DNA of 64,000 nt from Amphiduros pacificus (lineage: Eukaryota > Annelida > Polychaeta > Phyllodocida > Hesionidae), in the NCBI GenBank assembly GCA_949316495.1, contig OX439000.1, positions 48,773,720 to 48,837,719 on the forward strand, in the 5' to 3' direction. The notes under the pieces are model-generated. The model had not been told where the DNA came from, ran no database searches, and was given only the letters and a program-made list of their open reading frames with translations. This document shows, piece by piece, positions 13,350-26,900 of this stretch. Position 1 is the first letter of the stretch. Every line of letters begins with the position of its first letter. Made by a program: the position numbers and the translations under genes.

Positions 13350-13363
13350 AGGATGTTCTATGT
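13350..13363. repeat. Target-site duplication, left of SINE
   Basis: AGGATGTTCTATGT is repeated exactly at 13,703-13,716 and directly flanks the SINE at 13,364-13,702. A perfect 14-bp duplication is the expected mark of LINE-driven target-primed insertion. Confidence 0.9.
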
Positions 13364-13702
13364 TTGTTTGTTTGTTTGTTTGTTTGTTTGTTTGTTTGGG
13401 GTTTTACATCACTTTCAACATTATTTCAGTCATTTCGTGATGAGACCTACTTGTAGCAGATATAGTGCTGCCTCACTGAATTGTCAAGTCGCAGGTCCTT
13501 GACATGACAACCCACCCGGTCACAGATTTACAAGGACAATGGGTTAACCCTTCAGGCAAGGGCCTCAGCTCATTTGGGAAATTGTATCATGAGTTCAATC
13601 TCGGCACGGCCGGGGTTTGAACCCATGACCTTTGGATCACCACAGAGGAACTGATGCTAATAAGCTGGCGCTCCAACCAACTGCGCCACGGCCTGTGGCC
13701 CC
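13364..13702 (-). mobile_element. tRNA-headed SINE (family 1), full length
   Basis: Read on the minus strand, the element opens with a tRNA-like head containing an A box (TGGCGCAGTTGG) and a B box (GGTTCAAACC) of the RNA polymerase III internal promoter. A unique body follows, containing the CAGTGAGGCAGCACTATATC core, and it ends in an (AAAC)n tail. A perfect 14-bp target duplication flanks it, so both ends are exact. Copy 2 at 19.06 kb is closely similar throughout. SINEs encode no protein and are mobilised by a partner LINE; the AAAC tail may reflect the partner's 3' end. Confidence 0.92.
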
Positions 13703-13716
13703 AGGATGTTCTATGT
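13703..13716. repeat. Target-site duplication, right of SINE
   Basis: This is the exact second copy of AGGATGTTCTATGT found at 13,350-13,363. Confidence 0.9.
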
Positions 13717-13902
13717 GTGACAAATTGATTGTAATAAAATGATATGTCAATTGGTTACTTCTGTGAGTCAAGCTTTTATCTTTTATGTCTACAAAATTCC
13801 CCCATGTGTGACAGATCTTAAAACACCAGGTGGCAACATGGCACACTCGAGCAGTGAGAATTATACCTAACCCCTTTGTAGCTCTTAAAATTCTTCAATA
13901 TT

Positions 13903-15459
<1,557 letters not shown>

Positions 15460-15744
15460 TCAGACCACAGAAGACACCAATATTGGTAAAATGTCTTCCT
15501 GTCCTTGGTTGTTCAGTAATAATTTGTTCACAGCCTCTGCCATCTCAGAATTAGATGAAGCTTGATATTTGGATTTAACATGCTTGACCATAGCAAGGTT
15601 ATGAGAAAAATGGCCCATAAAGCTGTAACCCTCTCGCCAACCTCCACAGCAGCAACACAAATAGCGTAAACCGTCACAAATAACGCAATCCTTAGAAATA
15701 TTCAACATGCATATCACTTCCTGTATGGTCGACTCAATATACAC
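15460..15744 (-). CDS. Candidate terminal exon, Cys-rich unknown protein
   Basis: On the minus strand an acceptor (AATATAATTTAG, AG at 15745-15746) is followed in phase 0 by 94 codons and a TGA at 15460. The peptide contains a cysteine cluster (CVICDGLRYLCCCCGGW) followed by a helical-looking segment (SEMAEAVNKLLLNNQGQEDI). Codon use and composition look like a genuine protein. I know no family with this pattern; the C-x2-C and CCCC clusters could bind metal or be lipid-modified. Length alone is not significant in this composition, and the acceptor's pyrimidine tract is weak. Confidence 0.28.
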   Translation of the reverse strand: MYIESTIQEVICMLNISKDCVICDGLRYLCCCCGGWREGYSFMGHFSHNLAMVKHVKSKYQASSNSEMAEAVNKLLLNNQGQEDILPILVSSVV

Positions 15745-16469
15745 ACCTAAATTATATTATCACTTGCTTCATCGACATTATATCTTGGTTCTTTTGTCTG
15801 ATTATCAGAATACAAGTCCAGTTCAAGTTAAATAGACATATTGTATGTCTGGACATTGTATAATTCACTTTGCATTTTAATCCTATGAGTACTAGTTTTA
15901 GCTTATATACATACATGTAGAAAATCAACACGAAAATAGTGTTTCAGATTTGGAAGTATTTAACATCTTAAGGAATCTGATAAGCTAAGATAGAGCCAAA
16001 TTGTGCAATCATTACAACGTTAATTCACACTTCTGTCATATACAACTTCAGGGGTGGAAGCTGAAATCAAAACCTTGGATGAGGACATTTTTAATCCATG
16101 TATAAAGTTATTAATTCTACGTTCATGATCTTGAAGTTTGCAAATTCCTGTTCTATGCCATCCGACCCTTAAAGTCAGTGTTTAAAAACGGACCTTACTC
16201 TGCATTACACAGGTAGTATTCAATTACTACCTCTGCAGTCATTGCCCTACATTTGATACCATTTTAAATGTATGTGCAGCTTTATACCATTGGGGGCATT
16301 TGGAAATCCATAATCAGAACGAGTGTAAAATAATTAAGAATTAGAAAATATTTTCCAGCTTTACAACTGAGAGAAAAATAAACAATTCAAATTGGTTTGA
16401 GACTTCAACTATGAAAATCATCTATACATGCTAAGCTTACCTAATGTACCAATTAGTACTGTATAAATC

Positions 16470-16515
16470 AGTTAATATAGTACTCTGCGTGGCGAGGTAG
16501 AGTTAAATATTACCT
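16470..16515. repeat. Short dispersed repeat with inverted halves
   Basis: A 45-bp segment (TGGCGAGGTAGAG...ACCTCTGCCAC) can fold on itself and recurs at about 17,116-17,163 inside the composite repeat. It looks like a fragment of the same element. Confidence 0.5.
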
Positions 16516-16734
16516 CTGCCACAAAACGTTCTTTGCGTACAGTTTTTCCACACAAACATGTATAAGCATGCAATTACCATACAGTTGTGCAGTTGGTAGG
16601 CTCTTGTATATGCTCAAATAAAATAACTCCACATGTGTTTATTTCCATTTAATATGTTAAAAAGTGATTGGGTTGGATGGGGGGGGGGGGGAGCGGGTGG
16701 GTGTATATTCGAAACATCTGGTTGATACATCAAT

Positions 16735-16800
16735 TTGTTTGGGGTTTTTACATCACTTTCAGTGTTATTTCAATCACTTCATGGTGAGACCTGATATATC
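16735..16800 (-). mobile_element. SINE family 1, 3' fragment
   Basis: On the minus strand this matches the last 60 or so bases of the family-1 SINE, including the CACTTTCA/GTTATTTCAATCACTTC segment and the AAAC-type end. The tRNA head is missing, as in a 5'-truncated insertion. It lies 50 bp from a run of about 12 guanines. Confidence 0.75.
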
Positions 16801-16956
16801 AGCTTTGCCCCAGAAGAAAAGACCTTGTATATCAGCTTTGCACAAGAAAAAAAATAATCCTAATTTTTCTTTCCTATCCATTAAAGATTAATGGTCCACC
16901 CACTGATTATTTTTGTCTAACTTTTGTTTTAATACATGTCACGAAAATCCCAGCGC

Positions 16957-17165
16957 ATTTGTTGTTGTAATCACTTTCTCATAATAATGTCATCAATTAG
17001 CCATGTTGCCACATGAGACAAAATATTCGATTCAGTGTCTATTGGTTGCGAGAAGGAAGGGCGTGGTTGTGGACTGCCAATTCTGGCCTTTGCTTGCAGA
17101 GCTTGGTATACACCTCTATTCTGCATGGCGAGGTAGAGTCATATACTTCCTCTGCCACAATAGGC
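16957..17165 (+). repeat. Direct repeat flanking fold-back, left copy
   Basis: The segment (ATTTGTTGTTGTAATCACTTT ... GCAGAGCTTGGTATA) recurs in the same orientation at 18,101-18,310, about 1.14 kb away, with considerable divergence. Together the pair brackets the fold-back structure at 17.33-18.05 kb. Confidence 0.6.
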
Positions 17166-17326
17166 ATGACACTGTCTCAACCTATTCCGCAAGGTCCATT
17201 GCATAATCCACAAACAGGTGGGCAATTGATGGACTTTGCACATGTGCACTCACAATGCCCGCCCAATTGGCTTATACTCGCACACACATCAGGTGCACTC
17301 ACTTTCTGCCCAAACAAACATCTGTG

Positions 17327-18050
17327 AAGTTTGTTACTTATTCACTTTTCACAGTTCATTATTCAGATTTTTTTCCAAAATCGATAGATGAGTTTGTAAA
17401 CATGTCATATTTGCAATATTGTTTTCAAAATGTAACTAGGATGTATTTTGTGGCACTTTATATTAATGAAAATGCTAAAAAATTAAATTATCAACACATT
17501 ATATGAAACAAGCAGAAAAACCAGTACAGGTCAATTCAATGGTCACCAAATTGTGCATGAGGGTTGAGGGGTGTCCAAAAATGCTAGCCATAAAATATTT
17601 TCACGGCACCATGGGTAGTTACAAGATGGTGCCACATACAATTTTAAAATTATCATTATTAATCAAACTTAGCTTATGATATAAAAAAAACAACAAAAAA
17701 ACTAGCGCAGATCAATTAAAAGGTCACAAATATTTGAACACCCCTTAACAGCCATACCAAATTTGGTGACATTTGAATTTACCTGTACTCATTTTATCCA
17801 GCTTTGAATATTAGAATTTAAGGTTTTTGTACTACAATAATTTAAAAGTTGTATGTAGCGCCATTTTGTAACCAACCCTCATACAAAATGTGGTGACCTT
17901 GGAATTGACCTGTGCTAGTTTTATCCACTTGTTTCACATATGTGCTGATAAGTTTGAAGACAATACTGCAAATATAACTTGTTGACAACCTCATCTATTG
18001 ATTTAGAAAAAAATCTGAACAATGAACTGTGAAGTGAAGTAACAAAATTC
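17327..18050. repeat. Imperfect 0.7-kb inverted repeat with four modules
   Basis: The left arm (about 17,327-17,735) and right arm (about 17,750-18,050) are reverse complements with small indels. For example, CACAGTTCATTATTCAGA on the left pairs with its complement near 18,010-18,030 on the right. Within each arm a module of the form CAGGTCAATTCAATGGTCACC occurs twice: near 17,527 and 17,706 on the plus strand, and inverted near 17,767 and 17,890. No coding frame is supported. It resembles a fold-back or MITE-type non-autonomous DNA element, but I cannot name the family. Confidence 0.65.
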
Positions 18051-18100
18051 ACACACATCCATAACAATGACACCAATTGACTGAGTTATACTTGACATGT

Positions 18101-18310
18101 ATTTGTTGTTGTAGTCACTTTCTTACCAAACAAAGATTGGCTGTGTTATTACATGTGACAAAATATTTAAATTTTTACTTGGTGTCGATTGGCTTATAAA
18201 AGAAGCTTGTTATGGGGACGACCTCTTAGTTATTATTATGGTCAATTATTGCAGAGCTAGGTATAAATCCTGGCTCTGCTATGGAGAGTAATACCCCTCC
18301 TGCTAAGGAG
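18101..18310 (+). repeat. Direct repeat flanking fold-back, right copy
   Basis: This is the diverged second copy of the segment at 16,957-17,165, in the same orientation. It contains GTTGTTGTAGTCACTTTCTT and GCAGAGCTAGGTATA. Confidence 0.6.
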
Positions 18311-19061
18311 AGTATTGATAGTTACTGTGGTGGTAATTTGGTGATCACAACAGTAGTTGTCACAAGATTGGCATCAGTAAAATCAAGACCACTCTTAGTA
18401 CTTATCCACACAGACAAACATTCATAAAGAAGTTATGTTAACTTCGTTTTCTCTCATGCTTTCAAGAAAGACTGTTGAATTTGGTGATCACATCATGGTG
18501 ATCACATCTTGACTATTTCTTGGATGATCACTAATGATCACTGAACAAAAATTGAATCTGTATTGTTATTACTTTTGATGTTTTAATTCCTCACAGACTT
18601 GTTTTTTATACCAATTAGCCATTTGGTAATGACAAATATAAAGTAAATGTCGTCATTAGGACACTGCCCTGGTGAAACGCATAGAATGCACACCGGTAAA
18701 ATAATTGACTCGTGGAATCTTTCATATCATGTCATCATAATCATTTAAAGCAATAAGGAAATACTTGCCATCTGCCAACAGTTGGACATTCTCAGTGTGT
18801 TGAAATTAACCAGTGTAATGACCGAATGAAATGAACAGGTTTCTGAGAACCGTTAGAAGAAGAGTTCACCTCGTCATATATCGCCCCAAGAGAGTCAGGT
18901 CAAATGTTTAGTGGGAATAGGTTCTGATTAAAATGACGTGGTTTTGACGTGAATATCAAGAGTAGTTTTGACGTGGTCAACTTGTGAAACAAGCAAAGCG
19001 AAATGACATAAATTATTCATGAGGAAAACACCTCTGAGCAATCTGAGCGTTGCTCAGTGAG
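18311..19061. other. No gene seen
   Basis: AT-rich sequence with several TGATCAC words near 18,485-18,545 and no supported feature. Confidence 0.4.
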
Positions 19062-19381
19062 GGGGCCATGGGCCGTGGCACAGTTGGTTAGAGTGCCAGC
19101 TTATTAGCACCAGTTCCTTTATGGTGATCCAAAGGTCGGGGGTCCGATCCCCGGCCATGCCAAGACTGAACTCATGATACAATTTACCATATGAGCTGAG
19201 GCCCGTGCCTAAAGGGTTAACCCGTTGTCCTTGTAAATCTGTGACCGGATGGGTTGTCATGTCAAGGAACTACGACATGACAATTCAGTGAGGCAGCACT
19301 ATATCTGCTGCAAGCAATTCTCATCACGAAATGACTGAAATAATGTTGAAAGTGATGTTAAACCCCAAACAAACAAACAAA
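19062..19381 (+). mobile_element. tRNA-headed SINE (family 1), full length
   Basis: The same family as 13,364-13,702, in plus orientation. The A box TGGCACAGTTGG at 19,076-19,087 matches TRGCNNAGYNGG at every position, and the B box reads GGTCCGATCC. The body carries GTGAGGCAGCACTATATC and the tail is (AAAC)n. No convincing target duplication remains, so it may be older than the 13.4-kb copy or its ends may have been altered. Confidence 0.88.
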
Positions 19382-20542
19382 TTACACCGTGTTATCCCAA
19401 TCATGAAAGGAGTTTCCCTTGGCAAGATTAGATCAGTGTTGATGAAACATTATTGATAGAGTTATCAATTTAGGTCGGATGATACATATTGTTAATGAGT
19501 AGGATTGGTAAAACCTGGAAAGGTGGAAATCATGCTTCAGTAAACAGCCGCACGTCAATAAGCATTTAAACATGTTGTAGAAGAAAACAACTTTGACATG
19601 TCTTTTACAACGTCCAAGCTTAATACTTGGTGAAAATGTGTATCATAATATTATGCAAAGGGGTTTGGTGGAAATATCATGCTTGAGTGAGCAATTATGC
19701 CTCGATGAACATTGATATAATTTGACTTAAAGTGATTAAATTGTTTTGGCTGGATGATGTAACTCGATCAACAGTATTGTTATAATGAACATCATGCTTG
19801 GATGAGTCGTCATGCCTCAGAGAACAATTTAACGAGGTAACAGAAGAAACCCCACTGTTTATCCGGTTTTATTTGCCCGGATTTGCATATTTCTCAAAGT
19901 GTCAAAGTGATATAGATGAGTATCCATATAATTATGTATTATTAATATAGGTTCATTAAGCAATATATATATATTCAACAAGCTTTGAACAACAAAAGCG
20001 CCGAATATTTTAAACCTGAGGATGTTTTCTTTCTATTAAGAACCTTTTACAGTGGCAATCTCAGAAGAAGACGAGGTCAAAGTTGGGTGACTCACAGCCT
20101 CTTGCACCAATGGCCAAAAAGTTCACGACATTATGGTAAGACAAATGAGGTGAAAGACCTGCGCACTTCAGTTTTCCCACGTGCTAGACACCCGGATTCG
20201 ATAATGACAAAGAAACAGATCATGTAAAAGACAGGGATGATTTGTGGCGAAGAATGCCAATGTGTAGACAGAAACATATGTAAATTTATAGCCGTTCACA
20301 TTTTAATGATATTTACTGGTGTGTCTGATAATGATATTTTGACAAATTGTCTTATTCACGCATAACAAGCTGTGTATTTGTGTCTTTTGATAGTTGATAC
20401 TTTTACAAATACGGGATAACAACAACGCCAAAGATAAACAACAGATCCATCAACCTCGTAACGCCGATTCAGACTGGAATTGTATTCAGAAAATAAAGTG
20501 AGGGTAACCGCCCTTGATCACGTCGCATGGAATAATTTACAG
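19382..20542. other. No supported gene
   Basis: A frame at 19,985-20,227 on the plus strand has reasonable composition (KPEDVFFLLRTFY...) and a good internal donor (ATG|GTAAGA near 20,132). I could find no acceptor in the right place, so I leave it uncalled. Confidence 0.35.
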
Positions 20543-20567
20543 CGAACCACAGAGATACGGACCTTGT

Positions 20568-20756
20568 CTACAAGATGTTGTGTTTCCTGCCGAATGAGCC
20601 CAGCTGGTGGTGGCAAAATGAGCACAGTGCCTCCTCCAATGACCTGCCATTATTTGGCAAACCCAAGTGCCAGACTGGCATAATGAAGGCACCTGGACTC
20701 GGCCCCCTTGTCTCACTCTCGGCTGGGAACATACACTGCTCAATAGCGCCGTACTG
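20568..20756 (-). CDS. Candidate coding exon, strand ambiguous
   Basis: A G+C-rich island in AT-rich surroundings. On the minus strand an AG (AAATTAAACAG) at 20757-20758 is followed in phase 0 by 62 codons (GAFIMPVWHLGLPN..., EEALCSFCHHQLGSFG...) and a TAG at 20568-20570. On the plus strand the same interval has an acceptor (AATAATTTACAG, exon from 20543), a frame of 74 codons ending in TGA at 20766-20768, and a donor-like GAG|GTATAA at 20770. Both peptides look like protein, and the acceptor pyrimidine tracts are weak on both strands. The minus frame is my preference on composition (balanced, with a C-x2-C-H-H stretch). I recognise neither. Confidence 0.3.
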   Translation of the reverse strand, partial: QYGAIEQCMFPAESETRGPSPGAFIMPVWHLGLPNNGRSLEEALCSFCHHQLGSFGRKHNIL

Positions 20757-21112
20757 CTGTTTAATTTGAGGTATAATGTGATGTTTAATGGAGGGTCGGG
20801 GAGAGAATCGAGTTATTGTGTGTCGCGATCATGACAGCTTTTCTGAGCAAGATCCATGTCTGATAAATATGATGCAACTGAAGAGTGGTTTGAACAAGTG
20901 GTTTTTTATACTTGAGCGCAGAAACAGAATTTCCCAAGCGTTATTCGATACAAGTCTTTGACCTCACAAGTCTTTGGCAAAAATAAAAGGTGCTTAAAAA
21001 GAATACTCGAAAAGAAAACGGTCTTCACTGGAGAACAATTTTACATGTATAAAAAGCATTAACATCTGTCATTTTTAACCTTTTCATGTTTGTGGACTAA
21101 TCTTTGACTTTT

Positions 21113-22274
<1,162 letters not shown>

Positions 22275-22388
22275 CACAACATGACATACAGCATGACATA
22301 CAACATGACATACAACATGATATACAACATGACATACAACATGACATACAACATGATATACAACATGACATACAACGTGACATACAGC
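22275..22388. repeat. 12-bp tandem repeat, about 9 copies
   Basis: The unit CATGACATACAA is repeated with a few substitutions (GACA/GATA, CAACA/CAGCA). On the minus strand it reads as a (CHVVYHVV)-type frame because 12 is a multiple of three. There is no reason to think it is translated. Confidence 0.92.
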
Positions 22389-23735
22389 TGTACAAAATGA
22401 GTTGTTTTCTACATGTGCTTCAGCAGTCATTGCAGACGTCCATCCATCATTAAGATGGGAGATCACGCACACATTGGTCCTGCTGCTGATGGTGACAGAT
22501 AAGCTCCATCTAGGCCGGTGCCATTAATGCAGACATCATCTGGCACCGTGATATCGTGTCAGATGATGGCCTAATCTTAATCACTCTCACAGTACAGGAA
22601 AGACTGAGAAAATCGACTGTAGTTTCTTTGTTAAGTAAACCTCTGTTGGCATCATAATCTTTGTTCATAGCATGGATATTGAGGGCATGATATAAAGTAT
22701 TCAATATCATACAAGATAAATCAACCCGAAAACAATGGTTTTAAATTTTATTTCACTTTTTTATATCAATACTATTCGTTGACATATACTTTTACAATAA
22801 TATACCAGCAAACCATAATATATTACAACATTACTTCACAATAGGAAATAATATCTGATAAAAACATTTCTTCATTCAAAAACATAAACATTTAGTGTTG
22901 TGCTCATTTCAATTGACCCATATCATAATAGATATACAAATTTAAGAAATGGAAATTGTTTGTACAAGATATTCACTGCTATATAATGATATAATTACAT
23001 CACCGATTCAACCGCAGTACAGAATGATACTTTCAGAATTAACCTGTAACTAACTAAGCTCCTGTCTTACAAGGGACGGACCATAAATCATTCAGAGTGC
23101 GGAGAAAATATTTCCTGTAATAAAACTACAATATCAATACTGCAAAGATCCTCTTTGACAAAAACGTAATTCACACCCCCCAAATGACATATGATCTTTC
23201 CCTTAGCCATACCCATATCATCGTAATATAATCTAAATTTAGAATTTCCACTCAATGATAATATATTTCCACTAAACCCAAGTGTTAAAAAACAATTTAT
23301 CATAATAATGTAAATTTCCTCCCATGAGATTTTAATACTTCAAGACCTATTTCTTTATGATCTTCTGATATTATACAATTAATTTCTTTATAAGTGTATG
23401 TCGTATTGCCGTATTATATATTTATATCATATGTTGTGCATATATAATGACACAAAACGACATATATAAAATTGGAACACTAAATGTTAAATAAAAATGT
23501 GCGATTGAAATTTATCACAATTATTTAAGTTGTTATCAGCACTAATATTATCTAAATCAACATGTATATATTAAGTAATGCCACAAATCAAACATTTTCA
23601 AACCATAATTTGCTAACAAACAAATCATTTTGTGCAAGATTATCGCTTGGAATGACAGCCATTATAAATCCTTGTCACTGAGCCATGTGCACTCGCTCAT
23701 GGCATTAACCAAATACTGCTGTGCATGTTTGTCAG
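22389..23735. other. No supported gene
   Basis: At 22,422 a strong acceptor (GTTTTCTACATGTGCTTCAG) opens a 33-codon plus-strand frame, and at 22,510-22,710 a 66-codon minus-strand frame is open. Both are chance-length and mutually exclusive. The rest is very AT-rich. Confidence 0.35.
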
Positions 23736-23918
23736 CAGGAAGGATTGTTGAGCTTCGCTCCCTCTCTCCCTGTATGGACCCCTGGGTTCACAAAGAATGA
23801 TAACAGTCAAGACGTTTTTGCAGCTGTTATGATAAACAACTCATTCATTCGCTCTGTTGGCCTCGCACAAGATCAGATGTACGTTTCGGCTGGTATGGTT
23901 TTACAATCTCCGTTTTGA
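23736..23918 (+). CDS. Candidate terminal exon, unknown protein
   Basis: A fair acceptor (CATGTTTGTCAG, AG at 23734-23735) is followed in phase 0 by 60 codons and a TGA at 23916-23918. The peptide (SFAPSLPVWTPGFTKND..., RSVGLAQDQMYVSAGMVL) has balanced composition. Alternatively translation could begin at an ATG at 23,721, just before the acceptor, or the exon could end at a donor-like GGCTG|GTATGG near 23,891. I know no matching family. Confidence 0.23.
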   Translation, partial: QEGLLSFAPSLPVWTPGFTKNDNSQDVFAAVMINNSFIRSVGLAQDQMYVSAGMVLQSPF

Positions 23919-26900
23919 TGTTATCGTTTGATATCAACGTTATCGCCATTGCTTGAGATTTATGACTTCGACTAAAAATTTATATCAATACTTTTCACAT
24001 ATCGGTCATATTATAACTTTGAGCAAATTGCTTTTGTTGTTCAAATCCTATATTTTCTGTCACCCAAAACACCCAGCTTTTGCCATTTATCATATTCCGT
24101 TAGCCTCAGACAACAATATCAATACGATTTAAAAATCACCTAAACCAATGGTCAATATGTAAGAAATAAATATATAATGTTATTTTTTTGCAAACGTATC
24201 CTTCTCACAAATTATTTTGTTTATAAACGATCTTATTAGCACTATCTCGGCTTTATCTGGCCAGGCAAAACCCTGTAACCTGGATTCAATGCCCTTCTCT
24301 TTGTGACGAGTGATTGGAGGTCTTTCTTTTTCATTATCACATAGACATGTACATTTCTCACAAATGTTCACTGCTCTCCTATCTTGCTTTTTATCCATTC
24401 TGCCTCTTTTGTTAATGGTAATTATCTGTATAGAGCACTTTTATAATTTATTTCGGTTACATATATATATTTTGATAGGCTTTTTGGATATCTCATTTCG
24501 AGTACGATCAACACAAATTTCTGGCCAACGAAGCAGCATAATTTGTTCTCAATTCTATTAATTTCCAAAGCACATGATCATTCAAACATTGTTCGTAAGG
24601 CTATATTTGTCATCCTGCCATGTGATTACAACTCGACGTGTATCAACAATCATCCGCCGAGGAACCTGAAATTTGCAGAACCGTTATTTGTAGAGTTTCG
24701 ATGTATAAGTAGATATATAAATCATTTGTATCAAAATACAATACACTCGACGTTCTATTATAGATTTGTTTAGCATGAGATGCAAAAGCCTTTTTATGAT
24801 TTAATAGCTTTTATTAACTTATTCTATTATAGTTTTCTTAATCCGATCGGTAATAATAAATATATACAGTGTATATCAATAATTCTCTCTAAATCTCTTT
24901 GGACTCTGAGGCTTTCTGATCGGTTTCAAAAAGCGGAAGTCTCCATAACGCCATTGTTGGTGACTGGCGAGTCATCGGCCACCTGTCGGTGAGTTGACGT
25001 AGCTTCCAGATGTATAGCAGTTTCCCCCTGTACTCTTTCAAACCTGACTGACCTTGTCATGTCTGAAATAAATAAACATAAACATTATTTTTTATGTTAA
25101 ATAGTTAAATCAATGTTTCCTTTTCTTATAATTGTCATTTTAATATTCTCATTTATTGGTAAAATAGGCACAATTTAACTGGGCCTAGACAAAGACAATT
25201 TCAGCAGTAAGAGTGATATACCAAAATATTCTTCATTACTTTATTATATATGTTTTGAATCAAGAATGGAAGCAGGGGAAGATGGCATACACTTCTATCT
25301 GTCGCCGTTGTTGAGATATATTTGGAAGACATGTGAATGTCATTTAGCGCTTTGTGTAATGGATATAAAGTGTTCTGTACCTGATTATAGATTTTTAAAA
25401 AGAAACTTGGGAGATATTGCCAGAGCGAGAATCACTTTTAACAACAGAAATGGACACTTATCACTTAAAAATTGATTTTTTCAAGTTTAAATGGAAAATC
25501 TGGTTGCTTTTTTTCAAGAATGCTTTATAGATCATCATCTTTCCACAGAACGAGAACTTGTTAAACTTGTGTGGGAAAATAAAGCGTTCACAAAAAGAAC
25601 TAATTCTAAATCTTCAAAACAACACCCACGTTTCTGTTTGGCCAGCTCCGATTGTAAGGTGACATTTGTGCTGATGAATCCAGTTCATCATAAGACATAT
25701 GAGAGTGGCACGACGTTTTCTTAATTAGACCATTTCGTCCGAATTAAAGCATTGTGATCTCGTTTGGCGAACAACCTGGCAGGTCCTTTACCAGGGAACT
25801 GACTTGATGTATGGGTTGTCAAATTAATATCTCCGGATTATACATTACCGCTTCCAAAGACTCTGAATATAATTCTCTTTCAGTCTCTTGCTTGATGAGT
25901 GACTGACGTTTAGTTTTAGTTTCAGTTTACATAATTATCATCTACTAGTGAACGACAAAAAAGCTTTCCTGATTTTTTTCAGAAAGTGTCTGATGTTTGC
26001 AAAATGCAGGTGGCTGTCCCTCAACCAGTAATCAACATTGATGGAGACAAACAACAGAAGAGAGAGTTAATCTACATATAAAACGGAGATCGTTGCCAGG
26101 AAAAAAGTATCTAAAGTTACTGATGGCTTATCTTACCCTGTTGAATAAGTGAATACCCTCCAAGAGTTTCAGAGTTATTTTTAAATGCAAAAGATGTGGA
26201 CTCATACTCTACATTTAACCTGTCATTCAAAACTCAAATTTGATATCGCTCAAAATGTATAATTAATAAGTAATAAAAAAGTCTTGCTAGCCAAAATATC
26301 ATCCAATCAGAACTGATCAACATTACCTTTGACCTATTGGCTGGTGGAGAAACTGGTGGTGAGACTAACCAATCAGAACAAAGCAGAATCTGTATGAATA
26401 AACATTTTTCTCACAAATCAGATAGATATATCTTAATAGATAGATATATAATTTGTTAGGAAATGATACAATACTTAATTTGCACTGATTTATAAATAAT
26501 ACAATATTTCAACTAGTCACTTATTTCATGGCAAACTAGACCATCCGTAACAGCCTAAATTGACCTGACATATTGTTTTTATATTATTGGTTCTGATCGC
26601 TCTCATTTATCGACTATCAGGCATACGGGAACTAATTTGGGAAGGCTTTTTACACACCAGCTTAATTGTCACACCATTGCTTCTAATAGGCACTGGACTG
26701 ACCGTCCCAGCAGTTTACACCTTGGCTAAAAGGCTTGGTTTATTGACTGGGAAAGTCAGTGGCTGGGACTAAAAATAACTGGGATTTTTTAAGGATTGGG
26801 AAGTATGCACAAATGGTGCAATTTGGAATTTTATTCCGGTCCCTGTATGAACCCTAAAAAGGTTCAAAAGTTAACACTCCACTACCTCGGAGATCCCATA

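Noticed and set aside
19070-19165. Possible tRNA gene at the SINE head (also at 13.6 and 32.4 kb)
   Set aside because: A and B boxes are present but the cloverleaf is not intact and SINE bodies follow; these are tRNA-derived SINE heads.
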